A DNA stretch of 64,000 bases, taken from positions 186,001-250,000 of the forward strand of contig CAWIEF010000002.1 in assembly GCA_963835135.1 (NCBI GenBank), written 5' to 3'. The stretch is from JAVVHH01 sp963835135 (GTDB lineage: Bacteria; Pseudomonadota; Alphaproteobacteria; Acetobacterales; Acetobacteraceae). The notes beneath the pieces are model-generated. The model did no database searches, was not told the DNA's origin, and saw only the letters and a program-made list of their open reading frames with translations. How positions within the stretch are numbered: position 1 is the stretch's first letter; each line of letters begins with the position of its first letter. Below are positions 34,625 to 43,570 of the stretch, piece by piece. A program made the position numbers and the translations under genes.

Positions 34625-36255
34625 TAAGCCGCGGCCCGGATCGCTGCCGCGCGGACGGTGTCGTCCACCATGGAGTCGAACGTGGCGAAATTCTTCTCGA
34701 ACCGGTCGACCAAGTCGGCAGCGGCCTTGTCGTAGGCTGCTTTGTCGGCCCAGGCCAACCGCGGGTTGAGCACCTCGTTGGGAATGCCGTTCACGTCCTG
34801 GGGGAACATAAGCCCAAAGAACGGATCCCGCTCGAAACGCGCGCCTTTCAGGCTGCCATCCAAGACCGCTGCCAGCAGAGCCCTCGTATGCTGGATGCTC
34901 ATGCGCTTGCCGGTGCCGTAGGCGCCGCCCGTCCAACCGGTGTTGACCAGCCAGCAATCGGAGCCGTGCTTCTTGACCAGCTCAGCCAGCATCGTGCCGT
35001 AGACCTCCGGCCGGCGTGGGATGAACGGCGCCCCGAAGCAGGTGCTGAACGTCGCCTGCGGCTCTTTGCCCATTCCCTTCTCGGTTCCGGCAACTTTGGC
35101 CGTATAGCCCGAGAGGAAGTGATACATGGCCTGCGCTTCCGACAGCTTGCTGATCGGGGGCAGCACCCCGAACGCGTCTGCGGTCAGCATGACGACGTTC
35201 TTCGGATGCCCCGCCCGGCCCGACCGGTCGCAATTAGGAATGAACTCGATCGGATAGCACGAGCGCGTGTTTTCGGTCAGCGAACCGTCGGTCAGATCGA
35301 GCACGCCGGCCTCGTCGGCCACGACGTTCTCCAACACGGTGCCAAACCGATGTGTCGCCGCGAAGATCTCCGGCTCTGCCTCGGCGCTCAGGTTGATGAC
35401 CTTCGCGTAGCATCCGCCCTCGAAATTGAAGATCCCATCCGGACCCCAGCCATGCTCGTCGTCGCCGATCAACGGCCGGTTCGGATCGGACGACAATGTC
35501 GTCTTGCCCGTGCCCGAGAGGCCGAAAAACAGCGCCACGTCACCCTGCTGGCCGTCCGCCCCGCGCGCCACGTTGGCGCTGCAATGCATCGGCAGCACGC
35601 CTTCTTCCGGCAGCTTCCAATTCATCACGCCGAAGATCGACTTCTTGATCTCGCCGCCATACTCGCTGCCCGCGATGCAGATCACCTTACGCGTGAACGA
35701 CACGGCGATGGCCGTGTTCGACCGCACGCCGTCGATGTCCGGCTCGGCCTGCAGGTTGGGGGCATGCAGGATGACCCAATCCGGCTTGAACGCCTCGAGC
35801 TCCGCGGCGGGGGGCCGGATGAACATGTTCCGGGCGAACAGCGTATGCCACGCCTCGGTGCTGACCAGCCGGACGCACACACGGTGCGCCGGGTCAGCGC
35901 CGGCGTAGAGGTCCTGGGTGAACAGCTCGCGCCCTTGCAGATACGAGAGGATGCGCCCACGCAAGATGTCGAAGCTAGCGGGCGCCAGCTTCTGATTGCC
36001 CATCCGCCACCAGACGTCGCTCTCGATCTCCGGATCGGCGACGCTGAATTTGTCCTGCACAGAGCGGCCAGTATGGACGCCGGTCTTGACCACGAGAGCG
36101 CCGTCGGTCGACAGCCGTCCTTCGTCGCGGCGCAGGGCGTGGGTCACCAGCTGCGACGCGTTGAGGTTGGCGAACACCGGCCCGTGCGGCAACACGCCGG
36201 TCCGCTCCAGCGCTCGGGTGGCGTCCAGATTGGAGAGAGGGATCAACGGGCTCAC
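34624..36255 (-). CDS. pckA: phosphoenolpyruvate carboxykinase (ATP)
   Basis: Converts oxaloacetate and ATP to phosphoenolpyruvate, CO2 and ADP, the entry to gluconeogenesis. It is 543 residues, normal for the ATP-dependent bacterial type. The kinase P-loop GLSGTGKTT is at 245-253 and the metal-binding GDDEHGW at 264-270. The GTG at 36255 is chosen because AGGAG lies eight bases upstream. It lies near chvI-chvG, as in rhizobia, where ChvI influences pckA. With isocitrate lyase in the same window this fits growth on acetate or C4 acids. Confidence 0.97.
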   Translation of the reverse strand: MSPLIPLSNLDATRALERTGVLPHGPVFANLNASQLVTHALRRDEGRLSTDGALVVKTGVHTGRSVQDKFSVADPEIESDVWWRMGNQKLAPASFDILRGRILSYLQGRELFTQDLYAGADPAHRVCVRLVSTEAWHTLFARNMFIRPPAAELEAFKPDWVILHAPNLQAEPDIDGVRSNTAIAVSFTRKVICIAGSEYGGEIKKSIFGVMNWKLPEEGVLPMHCSANVARGADGQQGDVALFFGLSGTGKTTLSSDPNRPLIGDDEHGWGPDGIFNFEGGCYAKVINLSAEAEPEIFAATHRFGTVLENVVADEAGVLDLTDGSLTENTRSCYPIEFIPNCDRSGRAGHPKNVVMLTADAFGVLPPISKLSEAQAMYHFLSGYTAKVAGTEKGMGKEPQATFSTCFGAPFIPRRPEVYGTMLAELVKKHGSDCWLVNTGWTGGAYGTGKRMSIQHTRALLAAVLDGSLKGARFERDPFFGLMFPQDVNGIPNEVLNPRLAWADKAAYDKAAADLVDRFEKNFATFDSMVDDTVRAAAIRAAA

Positions 36256-36328
36256 TCGATTACTCCTGCTATAATCGCGTGTCGCCACGGACTTATTGCG
36301 TTCTGGGGCTCTTCTTAACGGACAGCGG

Positions 36329-37075
36329 TCAGGCCGGTCCAGCACCCGTCTCAAAATTCCGTGCTGCACTCGCGAGACGGATCAACTCGCCAGGAACGGC
36401 ATCTGCGCCGGAGTTCGGCGCCGACCACGGTATGCGCAGCGTGGCGTCCTCGCGCGCCAAATCACAACCGTCGACGTCGCATGCCACCATGCGCCAGCCT
36501 GATCCGACGCCGCCTTGTGCGGATGCAATCGCGTCCAAATCCTCCTTGTGATCGCCGTTGCACTGCGCGATGACGTCGTTCTCCGCATCGGCCATGGTTC
36601 TCACAGAAGCGTCATCGGCTGCCAGCTCGGCTTGATCGAAACGATGGGCGCTGGCGAAGCCGCCCACAAATTGGCCCGTCTGGCTGCGGAAGCGCCAGAG
36701 CTGGAAGTCACCAAGCCCGGCGTAGAAGGCCGCATAGGGATGCAGCGTGACCCAACGTGCCTTCAGCGCCGGGTCCGGTTCGCGCGAGGCCGTGCCCATC
36801 ACGCTGAGACGTGGCGCGGTCTGCGGGTTGGGCCCTGTCGCAGCTCCCATCACCATGATCGAGCATCGCGGCTCATGCTGGAGATGCCTCGTATGCGGCG
36901 ACAATCCGGACAGCAACATGAGCATAGAGCGATCTGGCGCCGTCGCCGGGGTGACCAACGAGGCGAAGGGTTGCCCGTCGGCGACCGTCGCGATGGTGGC
37001 GGCCCGGCTGGCCCGGAGCAACTTGATGGCGGCCCATGCCGCTTCCACTTTCACGTTGTCTGCCACCGAGTTCAC
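36329..37075 (-). CDS. HugZ-like FMN-binding split-barrel protein
   Basis: A 248-residue protein with an N-terminal pyridoxamine-phosphate-oxidase-type split barrel (AATIATVADGQPFASLVTPA, then HTRHLQHEPRCSIMVMG) and a C-terminal DUF2470-like domain with NGDHKEDLDAIA. That two-domain form matches HugZ/HutZ haem-utilisation proteins; the His in DHKEDLD fits the haem-contact region, but haem binding is not proven. GTG at 37075 is used so that it does not overlap the divergent chvI start; GTG 37066 is equally possible. Confidence 0.86.
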   Translation of the reverse strand: MNSVADNVKVEAAWAAIKLLRASRAATIATVADGQPFASLVTPATAPDRSMLMLLSGLSPHTRHLQHEPRCSIMVMGAATGPNPQTAPRLSVMGTASREPDPALKARWVTLHPYAAFYAGLGDFQLWRFRSQTGQFVGGFASAHRFDQAELAADDASVRTMADAENDVIAQCNGDHKEDLDAIASAQGGVGSGWRMVACDVDGCDLAREDATLRIPWSAPNSGADAVPGELIRLASAARNFETGAGPA

Positions 37076-37129
37076 TCCATTGCGCCACAATCTTGCGCTA
37101 GGAGAGGCTATCGAAGCCAAGGTCAAGCC

Positions 37130-37831
37130 ATGAAACAAACGATTGCGCTCGTCGATGATGACCGGAACATCCTGACCTCGGTGTCCATGACGTTGGAGCA
37201 GGAGGGTTTTCTGGTCCGCACGTATACCGACGGCGAGAGCGCCCTGCAGGGGTTGACGGCCAAGCCGGTCGACCTTGCCGTCCTCGACATCAAGATGCCC
37301 CGGATGGATGGGATGGAGCTGTTGCAGCGGCTCCGCTCACGCAGCGCGCTCCCGGTTATCTTCCTGACGAGCAAGGACGAGGAAGTCGACGAGCTGATGG
37401 GCCTCCGCTTGGGAGCGGACGACTACATCACCAAGCCGTTCAGCCAGCGCCTCCTGATCGAACGCATCCGGGCGTTGCTTCGGCGTAATGAGACCAGCCG
37501 CGCCGAGGGCTCCGGCGCCGCCCCGGGCGGCGTCATGGTCCGTGGCGAGCTAACGCTCGACGAGACCAAGCACCAATGCATCTGGCAAGGCAACGACATC
37601 CAGCTCACGGTCACGGAGTTCCTGCTCGTCAAGGCATTGGCGGCGCGCCCCGGGATGGTCAAGTCGCGCGACCAACTCATCGATGCCGCCTACGGCGACA
37701 ACATCTACGTCGATGATCGCACCATCGACAGCCACATCAAGCGCGTGCGCAAGAAGTTCCGCACGAGTGACGACACGTTCGACCACATCGAGACGCTGTA
37801 CGGCATCGGCTATCGCTACAAGGATCACTGA
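37130..37831 (+). CDS. chvI: response regulator ChvI
   Basis: A 233-residue OmpR-type response regulator. The receiver has the acid pair Asp10-Asp11, phospho-acceptor Asp53 (VLDIKMPRMDG) and Lys102 (YITKPFS). The winged-helix effector includes LTVTEFLLVKALAARPG and VDDRTIDSHIKRVRKKFR. The very high match of these signatures to alphaproteobacterial ChvI, plus chvG ten bases downstream and pckA nearby, supports the name. ChvI responds to low pH and envelope stress in rhizobia. Confidence 0.95.
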   Translation: MKQTIALVDDDRNILTSVSMTLEQEGFLVRTYTDGESALQGLTAKPVDLAVLDIKMPRMDGMELLQRLRSRSALPVIFLTSKDEEVDELMGLRLGADDYITKPFSQRLLIERIRALLRRNETSRAEGSGAAPGGVMVRGELTLDETKHQCIWQGNDIQLTVTEFLLVKALAARPGMVKSRDQLIDAAYGDNIYVDDRTIDSHIKRVRKKFRTSDDTFDHIETLYGIGYRYKDH

Positions 37832-37840
37832 GTACGCCCC

Positions 37841-39511
37841 ATGCCCGATAGCGGCTACGTACCACCGATCGTCGAAGCCCGGTTATCGACACCCCGTCGA
37901 CGGTGGGTGTCCCCGCTGCTGCGTCGCATCCTGCTCGTCAACGCCCTTCCACTCGTCTTGCTCGTGGCCGCGCTCCTCTACCTCGATCAATTTCAAGCCG
38001 GCCTGCTCGAAGCCGAGGTCCAGGCCTTGCGAGAGCAGGCCAGGATCTACGGCGGCGCGCTCGGTGAGAGTGCCGTGCGCGAGGCGGATGGGGACAATGG
38101 GCAGCTTCAGCCTGACTTGGCGCGCCCGCTTCTCCGGCGCCTGACCGAGCCGACCCCAAACGCGCAGGCTCGGCTCTACGCACCGGATGGCACCTTGATC
38201 GCCGACAGCCGCGTCCGCGAGGGAACCGGAGGGGCTGTCGTGACGACGCCGCTTCCCCCGGCCGTCGAACGCGGTGCCATTCTCGGCACCATCGGCTCGA
38301 TCTACGATCGCCTGCTATCGATCCTGCCACGGCCCGCCCATGGCCCCGTAGTGGAGGTCAGCCCGAACGGCGCCGGCGCCGAGTGGCAGCCCAACGTCCG
38401 CGAGGAACTGCGCATGACGGGCTCGAATGCCGGTCGCGAGATGCCGCCCTATATTCGTCGCACGTCGGACGACCGGCTTCTCGTGACCGTGGCGGAGCCG
38501 GTTCAGCGCGGGCGGCAAGTCATCGGCATCGTGTTGCTGACCCGCGACGCACGCGAGGTGGACGACAGTGTGCTGGCAGTGCGCGTCAGCATCCTCGGGC
38601 TGTTCGCGCTCGCGTTCGTCCTCACCGTTGCGCTGTCGCTTTACCTCTCGCGGACGATTGCCCGGCCGATCCTGCGGCTGGCCAAGGCAGCGCATGACAT
38701 GCGCGAGGGCAAGGGACGGGCGGGGAGCGTTCCCGCAGGATTGCTGAGCCGCTCGGACGAAGTCGGCGAACTCGCCGTTGCCCTGGCTGACAGCGCCGGC
38801 GCGCTCTGGCAGCGGATGGACGCGACCGAGCGCTTCGCCGCGGACGTAGCGCATGAGATAAAAAACCCCCTCAGCTCCATCCGCAGCGCCATCGAAACAT
38901 TGCGGCGGATTGACGACCCGGCCCAGCAACGTCGCTTGCTGGCCATCATTGCGGAAGACGTCATCCGACTCGATCGCTTGATCAGCGACATCAGTGATGC
39001 CAGCAGGGTAGACGCCGAGTTGTCTCGCGCCGCGCCGGAAGCGATGGATGTTGTCCCGTTATTGGCAACACTCGGTGAGATCCACGACGCCACACGCAAG
39101 CAGGCCGACCCAGTGATGGTACTCGACCTGCCGCCCGGCCCGCTCAAGGTATTGGCGGTCGAGGGCCGTCTTGTCCAAGTACTGCGCAACCTTATCGGCA
39201 ACGCAAGCAGCTTCTCTCCTCCTGGCGGGACCATTCGGCTGCGTGCGGCCGAAGCAGGCTCGACGGTCGAGATTGCGGTCGAAGACGAGGGTCCCGGCAT
39301 CCCGAGCACCAAACTGGAGCATGTATTCGACCGCTTCTATTCTGAACGGCCGGCCGGCGAAGAGTTTGGCAGACACTCAGGACTGGGCCTCTCGATCAGC
39401 CGCCAGATTGTCGAGGCGCTTAAGGGACGGATCGCGGCCGAAAATCAGGTGGACGACAGCGGGCGGATCCTGGGCGCCCGCTTTACCGTTCGCTTGCCCC
39501 GCGCCGCATGA
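37841..39511 (+). CDS. chvG: sensor histidine kinase ChvG
   Basis: A 556-residue inner-membrane sensor kinase, partner of ChvI. A first membrane helix lies at about 29-48, a periplasmic domain at 49-245 and a second helix at 247-268. HAMP follows, then the phospho-acceptor His338 in FAADVAHEIKNPLSS, and an ATPase domain with VLRNLIGNASSFSP (N box), EDEGPGIP and HSGLGLSISRQI. In rhizobia and Brucella (BvrS) the kinase is held off by periplasmic ExoR; no exoR gene is in this window. Confidence 0.95.
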   Translation: MPDSGYVPPIVEARLSTPRRRWVSPLLRRILLVNALPLVLLVAALLYLDQFQAGLLEAEVQALREQARIYGGALGESAVREADGDNGQLQPDLARPLLRRLTEPTPNAQARLYAPDGTLIADSRVREGTGGAVVTTPLPPAVERGAILGTIGSIYDRLLSILPRPAHGPVVEVSPNGAGAEWQPNVREELRMTGSNAGREMPPYIRRTSDDRLLVTVAEPVQRGRQVIGIVLLTRDAREVDDSVLAVRVSILGLFALAFVLTVALSLYLSRTIARPILRLAKAAHDMREGKGRAGSVPAGLLSRSDEVGELAVALADSAGALWQRMDATERFAADVAHEIKNPLSSIRSAIETLRRIDDPAQQRRLLAIIAEDVIRLDRLISDISDASRVDAELSRAAPEAMDVVPLLATLGEIHDATRKQADPVMVLDLPPGPLKVLAVEGRLVQVLRNLIGNASSFSPPGGTIRLRAAEAGSTVEIAVEDEGPGIPSTKLEHVFDRFYSERPAGEEFGRHSGLGLSISRQIVEALKGRIAAENQVDDSGRILGARFTVRLPRAA

Positions 39512-39519
39512 TCCGCGGA

Positions 39520-39535
39520 TGTTTCACGTGAAACA
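39520..39535. other. parS: parS centromere site
   Basis: The sequence TGTTTCACGTGAAACA is a perfect 16-bp palindrome and matches the bacterial parS consensus at all 16 positions. ParB binds such sites near the replication origin and ParA then separates the chromosome copies. It lies in the 89-base gap between chvG and hprK, eight bases after the chvG stop. No second good copy was found by eye in the window, and parA/parB are not here. Confidence 0.88.
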
Positions 39536-39600
39536 GCTCACTTCAGCGATAAACTACCCGCTTCCTTTTCGGTCTAAACCGGATCACAAGGTCGTGGGAG

Positions 39601-40020
39601 ATGCTTATCCATGCGAGTTGTGCAGCCCGCCGGGGCGCCGGAGTTTTGCTCACAGGCCCGCCTGGTTCGGGCAAATCCGATCTACTCCTCCGACTCCTCG
39701 ACCGAGGCTTCACGCTGGTCGCCGACGACCAAGTCGACGTCTGTAGCGGCACGGCGCAACCACCGCCGGCGCTGGCCGGATTGATCGAAATCCGGGGCAT
39801 TGGCGTCGTGGAAATGACCTATACCGCCCCGGTGAACCTCGCGCTTTGCGTGAAGCTCGAGACGCCGGAGCGGCTGCCATCGGCCAGAGTGAGCCTGCTC
39901 AGCATACCGCTCGTCACCATCGATCCAAGCTCGGCGTCCGCTGCCCAAAAGGTTGAGGTGGCGCTCGACTGCGCGCTTGGCCATGCGCAGCAGCGCGTGG
40001 GCGCCTTCACCGCATGGTAA
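39601..40020 (+). CDS. hprK: HPr kinase/phosphorylase, kinase domain only
   Basis: A 139-residue protein that corresponds only to the catalytic C-terminal domain of HprK, as in other alphaproteobacteria; Firmicute HprK has about 310. The Walker A GPPGSGKS is at 19-26, then LVADDQV and the family region IEIRGIGVV. It phosphorylates a serine of HPr, and in this group may be tuned by ChvIG-linked signals. The ATG at 39601 has AAGG nine bases upstream. Its last seven bases overlap rapZ. Confidence 0.92.
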   Translation: MLIHASCAARRGAGVLLTGPPGSGKSDLLLRLLDRGFTLVADDQVDVCSGTAQPPPALAGLIEIRGIGVVEMTYTAPVNLALCVKLETPERLPSARVSLLSIPLVTIDPSSASAAQKVEVALDCALGHAQQRVGAFTAW

Positions 40021-40946
40021 AGTCGTTTGTCGTGGTCAGCGGGCTGTCGGGAGCGGGCAAAGCCTCCATCCTGCGTGCGCTGGAGGACATCGGTTACAAC
40101 GCTATCGACAATCCGCCGCTGACCCTGCTCGAGACGTTGGTCGCGAGAGCGGATCAGCCGACCGCCATCGGCATCGATTGCCGAAGCCGGGGCTTTGACG
40201 CCGAGGCCGTGCGGAGCGCAGTCGCGCGACTGAAGGTCGTGCCCGGGGCCCGGGTTGATCTAGTGTATGCCTGGGCTGAAGAGGCGGTATTGCTCCGCCG
40301 CTTCACCGAAACTCGGCGTCGACATCCCATGGCACCACAGGGCCGCATCATCGACGGCATCAAGGCCGAGGTGGTGTCCACCGGGCCGCTTCGCCTTGAT
40401 GCTGACCTCGTCATCGACACCTCGGAACTGCCGCTGGCAGAGCTGCGACGCCGCATCGAGCAGCGCTTCCGCGCTGGCTCGAGCGAGGGCGGCACTATGC
40501 CGGGCCTTACTCTCGCGATCATGTCATTCGCGTTTCCAGCGGGCCTGCCCCGCGAAGCCGACATGGTGTTCGACGCCCGTTTCCTTAGGAATCCGCACTA
40601 CGACCCTATATTACGCCCGCGGACAGGGCTCGATCGTGATGTCGGGACCTATGTCGAGGCTGACCCGGATTTCGCCCGCTTCTTCACCGGCATGAAATCA
40701 CTTCTGACGCTGGTCGTGCCAAGATTTGTCCAAGAGGGTAAAAAATATGCAACCATTGCGGTCGGGTGCACCGGCGGCCGCCATCGCTCCGTCCATATAG
40801 CGGAGCGGCTCACGGGCGAGCTGAAGGAAGACAAGGTATTGGGCATGGAAACGGTAGAGGTCACTGTCGTGCATCGCGAATTGGAACGTCTCGCCTTGGC
40901 TGTCCGCCCACAGGCTTCCCCGACCCGGCCCGCGGACAAAGGCTAA
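40014..40946 (+). CDS. rapZ: RNase adapter / nucleotide-binding protein RapZ
   Basis: A 310-residue protein with N-terminal Walker A GLSGAGKAS (10-18) and a C-terminal domain with GCTGGRHRSV, the RapZ/YvcJ signature. In E. coli it leads RNase E to the GlmZ small RNA and controls glucosamine-6-phosphate; in alphaproteobacteria its role is less clear. It sits in a run hprK-rapZ-EIIA-HPr-EI, the usual association with PTS proteins. Confidence 0.94.
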   Translation: MVKSFVVVSGLSGAGKASILRALEDIGYNAIDNPPLTLLETLVARADQPTAIGIDCRSRGFDAEAVRSAVARLKVVPGARVDLVYAWAEEAVLLRRFTETRRRHPMAPQGRIIDGIKAEVVSTGPLRLDADLVIDTSELPLAELRRRIEQRFRAGSSEGGTMPGLTLAIMSFAFPAGLPREADMVFDARFLRNPHYDPILRPRTGLDRDVGTYVEADPDFARFFTGMKSLLTLVVPRFVQEGKKYATIAVGCTGGRHRSVHIAERLTGELKEDKVLGMETVEVTVVHRELERLALAVRPQASPTRPADKG

Positions 40947-40957
40947 GCAGTTTTTTC

Positions 40958-41377
40958 ATGATCGGTCTCGTTCTAGTAACCCACGGCCGCCTCGCTGACG
41001 AATTGCGCTCCGCCATGGAGCATGTCGTTGGCACGCAGCGGAACGTCGCGACGGTCTGCATCGGGCCAGATGACGACATGGATAGCCGTCGGACTGAAAT
41101 CCGTTCGCTGATCGAGAGTATCGATACTGGTGACGGCGTGGTCATTCTGACCGACATGTTCGGTGGCACGCCCAGCAATCTGGCCATTTCCATGATGAGC
41201 CGAGATGGCGTTGAGGTCCTGTCCGGCGTCAACCTGCCCATGCTCGTCAAGTTGGCCAAGGTCCGCTCTGCTCAGACACTCGCCGAGTGTGTCGAGTGCG
41301 CCCAAGTCGCGGGCCGTAAATACATCGCTGCAGCATCGCACGTCCTACCCTCGTGCACCAAGGCGCGCTGCGGGTGA
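40958..41377 (+). CDS. PTS mannose-family EIIA component
   Basis: A 139-residue EIIA(Man)-type domain protein. His9 in LVTHGRLADELR is the expected phosphorylation site, and DMFGGTPSNLA is the second family motif. No EIIB, EIIC or EIID gene is in the window, so it is probably a regulatory phosphate acceptor rather than part of a sugar transporter. It starts 11 bases after rapZ, and the HPr start overlaps its stop (GTGA). Confidence 0.92.
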   Translation: MIGLVLVTHGRLADELRSAMEHVVGTQRNVATVCIGPDDDMDSRRTEIRSLIESIDTGDGVVILTDMFGGTPSNLAISMMSRDGVEVLSGVNLPMLVKLAKVRSAQTLAECVECAQVAGRKYIAAASHVLPSCTKARCG

Positions 41378-41676
41378 CTGACGCACTGCCGGAAGCAAGC
41401 GCGACCGCACTGACCCGCAGCCTCGTAATCGTAAATCGGCGGGGACTTCATGCCCGTGCCGCGGCCAAGTTCGTCACTCTGGCGGAGCGGTTTGGCGCAT
41501 CCGTCGACGTCGTCCGCGACGGACAGACCGTCTCGGCCCGCTCCATCATGGGGTTGATGATGTTGGGCGCAGGCAAGGGGGCGAGCATCCTGCTCAAGGC
41601 CGACGGCTGGGACGCCAAAGAAGCACTCGACGCGCTAGCGGCTCTCGTCGAAGCCGGGTTCAATGAGCAAGACTGA
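41374..41676 (+). CDS. phosphocarrier protein HPr
   Basis: A 100-residue HPr. His26 in RRGLHARAAAKF (His15 in standard numbering) takes phosphate from EI, and Ser57 in SARSIMGLMML is the HprK target serine. Both are intact, so dual control is possible. An N-terminal extension of about ten residues precedes the domain. The start is GTG in a GTGA overlap with the EIIA stop, and its end overlaps ptsI by 14 bases. Confidence 0.93.
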   Translation: MTDALPEASATALTRSLVIVNRRGLHARAAAKFVTLAERFGASVDVVRDGQTVSARSIMGLMMLGAGKGASILLKADGWDAKEALDALAALVEAGFNEQD

Positions 41677-43507
41677 CGACGACGTCTCGCACCATCCTGC
41701 CTGCTCTGCAGCCGCGGGCGACGTTGCGCTTGCAGAGTGCAAGCTCATCGGCCTACCCGCCTGCGCCGGTGTCGCCGTAGGGGTCGTCTTTCGCGCCGTC
41801 GAGGCCAAGCCACATGTCACGCGAAACAAGATCCACGCCGAAGATGTAGCAGCCGAGACGGCGCGATTTGACGCTGCCATCCTGCAATCCCGCCGCCAGC
41901 TTCTCAAGTTGCGGGGCCGGCTCTCCGTTCTGCCAGAGGAGAGCCAGGGTGAGATCGCGCCTCTCATCGACGCCTATCTCCAGATGCTGGGTCCGTCCCG
42001 CCTCGTCCGCGGCGTCCGCCAGCGTGTGCACGATCGCCTCGTGTCGGCCGAGACGGCCGTAATGGAGGAGGCGAACGACATCGCGGCTGCGCTTGCCGCC
42101 ATCGCCGCCACAAACCCCGCTGCCGCCGGCGGGCCCGGCCCGCAACGCCAGGCTGACGAGGTCCGCGAGATCGGCCGCCGCCTGGTCCGCAATCTCACCC
42201 GTGCACCCTTCCGCAGCTACTCCTCGGCGCCGCAAGGCTCCATCCTGGTGGCCGAAGCCCTGCGCCCGTCCGATGCTGCCCTGGTGGACCCGGCCCGCAT
42301 CGCAGGGGTGGCAACCGAGGAGGGCGGCACCGACGGGCATACCGCCATCATCCTGCGCGCGCTTGGCATCCCGTCTGTGTTGGGCGCCCCGGGCCTCGTT
42401 CAAGCGGCCGCGTCGGGCACGACCATGCTCGTCGACGGCTCATCCGGCATCGTCACCATCCGTCCGACGGCCACGACCCTGGCAGCCGCGCGCCGCGCCG
42501 TGGCCGCCTTTGCCCGCGAACGCCAGCAACTCGGCCGAATGCGGCGGCTGCCCGCGGTCACTCTGGATGGCGAGGCGGCTGATCTACAGGCCAATCTCGA
42601 GCTTCCCGTCGAGCTCGCGCTCGTCGCGCAATGCGGCGCAAGCGGCATCGGCCTCCTGCGCACCGAATTCCTCTTCATGAACCGCGACACCGTGCCGACC
42701 GTCGAGGAGCAGGAGACCACCTACCGCAACGTCATAGAGACCATGGCAGGCGATCCCGTCACCATCCGTGTCCTCGACTGGGGAGGCGAGAAGGAGATCG
42801 AGGCGCTCGTCGCGGCCGGCTTGGTGCCCGAAAGTCCCGACGCCAACCCGGCCTTGGGCTTACGCGGGGTCCGCCTGCTCCTCCGCCGGCTCGAACTGTT
42901 CGAGGCGCAACTGACCGCCATCCTCCGAGCCGCCAGAGCGGGCCCGGCTCGCGTGATGTTGCCCATGATCACGAACGTGGGCGAGTTCTGCGCCGCCCGT
43001 GACGTGTATCGCCGGGTCGCGACGGCGATGCGTGAACGGGGCGAGCGCCTCCCCGAACCACTGCCTCCGCTCGGCTCGATGATCGAAACACCGGGCGCCG
43101 CCCTGTCCGCCGACGCCCTCGCGACTGAGGCGGAGTTCTTCGCCATCGGCACCAACGATCTGTGCATGTATACGCTCGCCGTGGACCGGAGCGAGCTCGA
43201 CGTCGCTCACCTGTATGACCCGCTACACCCGGCCATCCTCCGCCTCATTCAGATGACTGCCGAGGCGGCACATCGGAGCCATATCCCGGTGTCCGTCTGC
43301 GGCGAGATGGCCGCCAACCCGGCGTTCACGCCCCTGTTGCTCGGCCTCGGAATCCGCAGCTTCTCAACCAACGCGTCGGCCGTGCCCCGCGTGAAACAAG
43401 CCGTCCGCAGCACGACCATCGACGATTGTCAGCGCCTGACCTGGCAGGTCATGAAGCAATCCGATCCGGCGCGCACCCGCGACTTGCTTGACCAGTTCGG
43501 GCGCTGA
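41663..43507 (+). CDS. ptsI: phosphoenolpyruvate-protein phosphotransferase (EI)
   Basis: First enzyme of the PTS: takes phosphate from phosphoenolpyruvate and gives it to HPr. The 614-residue protein has the active-site His226 in GGTDGHTAII, the PEP-binding block GIGLLRTEFLFMNRD, LDWGGEKE, and the C-terminal FFAIGTNDLCMYTLAVDR with Cys in SVCGEMAAN. There is no GAF domain, so it is ordinary EI rather than EI-Ntr (PtsP). About 25 residues extend the N-terminus. PEP made by PckA would be its donor. Confidence 0.94.
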   Translation: MSKTDDDVSHHPACSAAAGDVALAECKLIGLPACAGVAVGVVFRAVEAKPHVTRNKIHAEDVAAETARFDAAILQSRRQLLKLRGRLSVLPEESQGEIAPLIDAYLQMLGPSRLVRGVRQRVHDRLVSAETAVMEEANDIAAALAAIAATNPAAAGGPGPQRQADEVREIGRRLVRNLTRAPFRSYSSAPQGSILVAEALRPSDAALVDPARIAGVATEEGGTDGHTAIILRALGIPSVLGAPGLVQAAASGTTMLVDGSSGIVTIRPTATTLAAARRAVAAFARERQQLGRMRRLPAVTLDGEAADLQANLELPVELALVAQCGASGIGLLRTEFLFMNRDTVPTVEEQETTYRNVIETMAGDPVTIRVLDWGGEKEIEALVAAGLVPESPDANPALGLRGVRLLLRRLELFEAQLTAILRAARAGPARVMLPMITNVGEFCAARDVYRRVATAMRERGERLPEPLPPLGSMIETPGAALSADALATEAEFFAIGTNDLCMYTLAVDRSELDVAHLYDPLHPAILRLIQMTAEAAHRSHIPVSVCGEMAANPAFTPLLLGLGIRSFSTNASAVPRVKQAVRSTTIDDCQRLTWQVMKQSDPARTRDLLDQFGR

Positions 43508-43570
43508 CGCTTCGTCCATCTCGGGTTTCGGGCTAGAACGTCTCCGCACCACAACGATGCGGAGACGCCG

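Noticed and set aside
41813..41828. Second parS-like sequence ending CGCGAAACA
   Set aside because: Four mismatches to the consensus, lies inside ptsI coding sequence and is explained by the codons.
43383..43398. Third parS-like sequence ending CGTGAAACA
   Set aside because: Four mismatches, not a palindrome, within ptsI.
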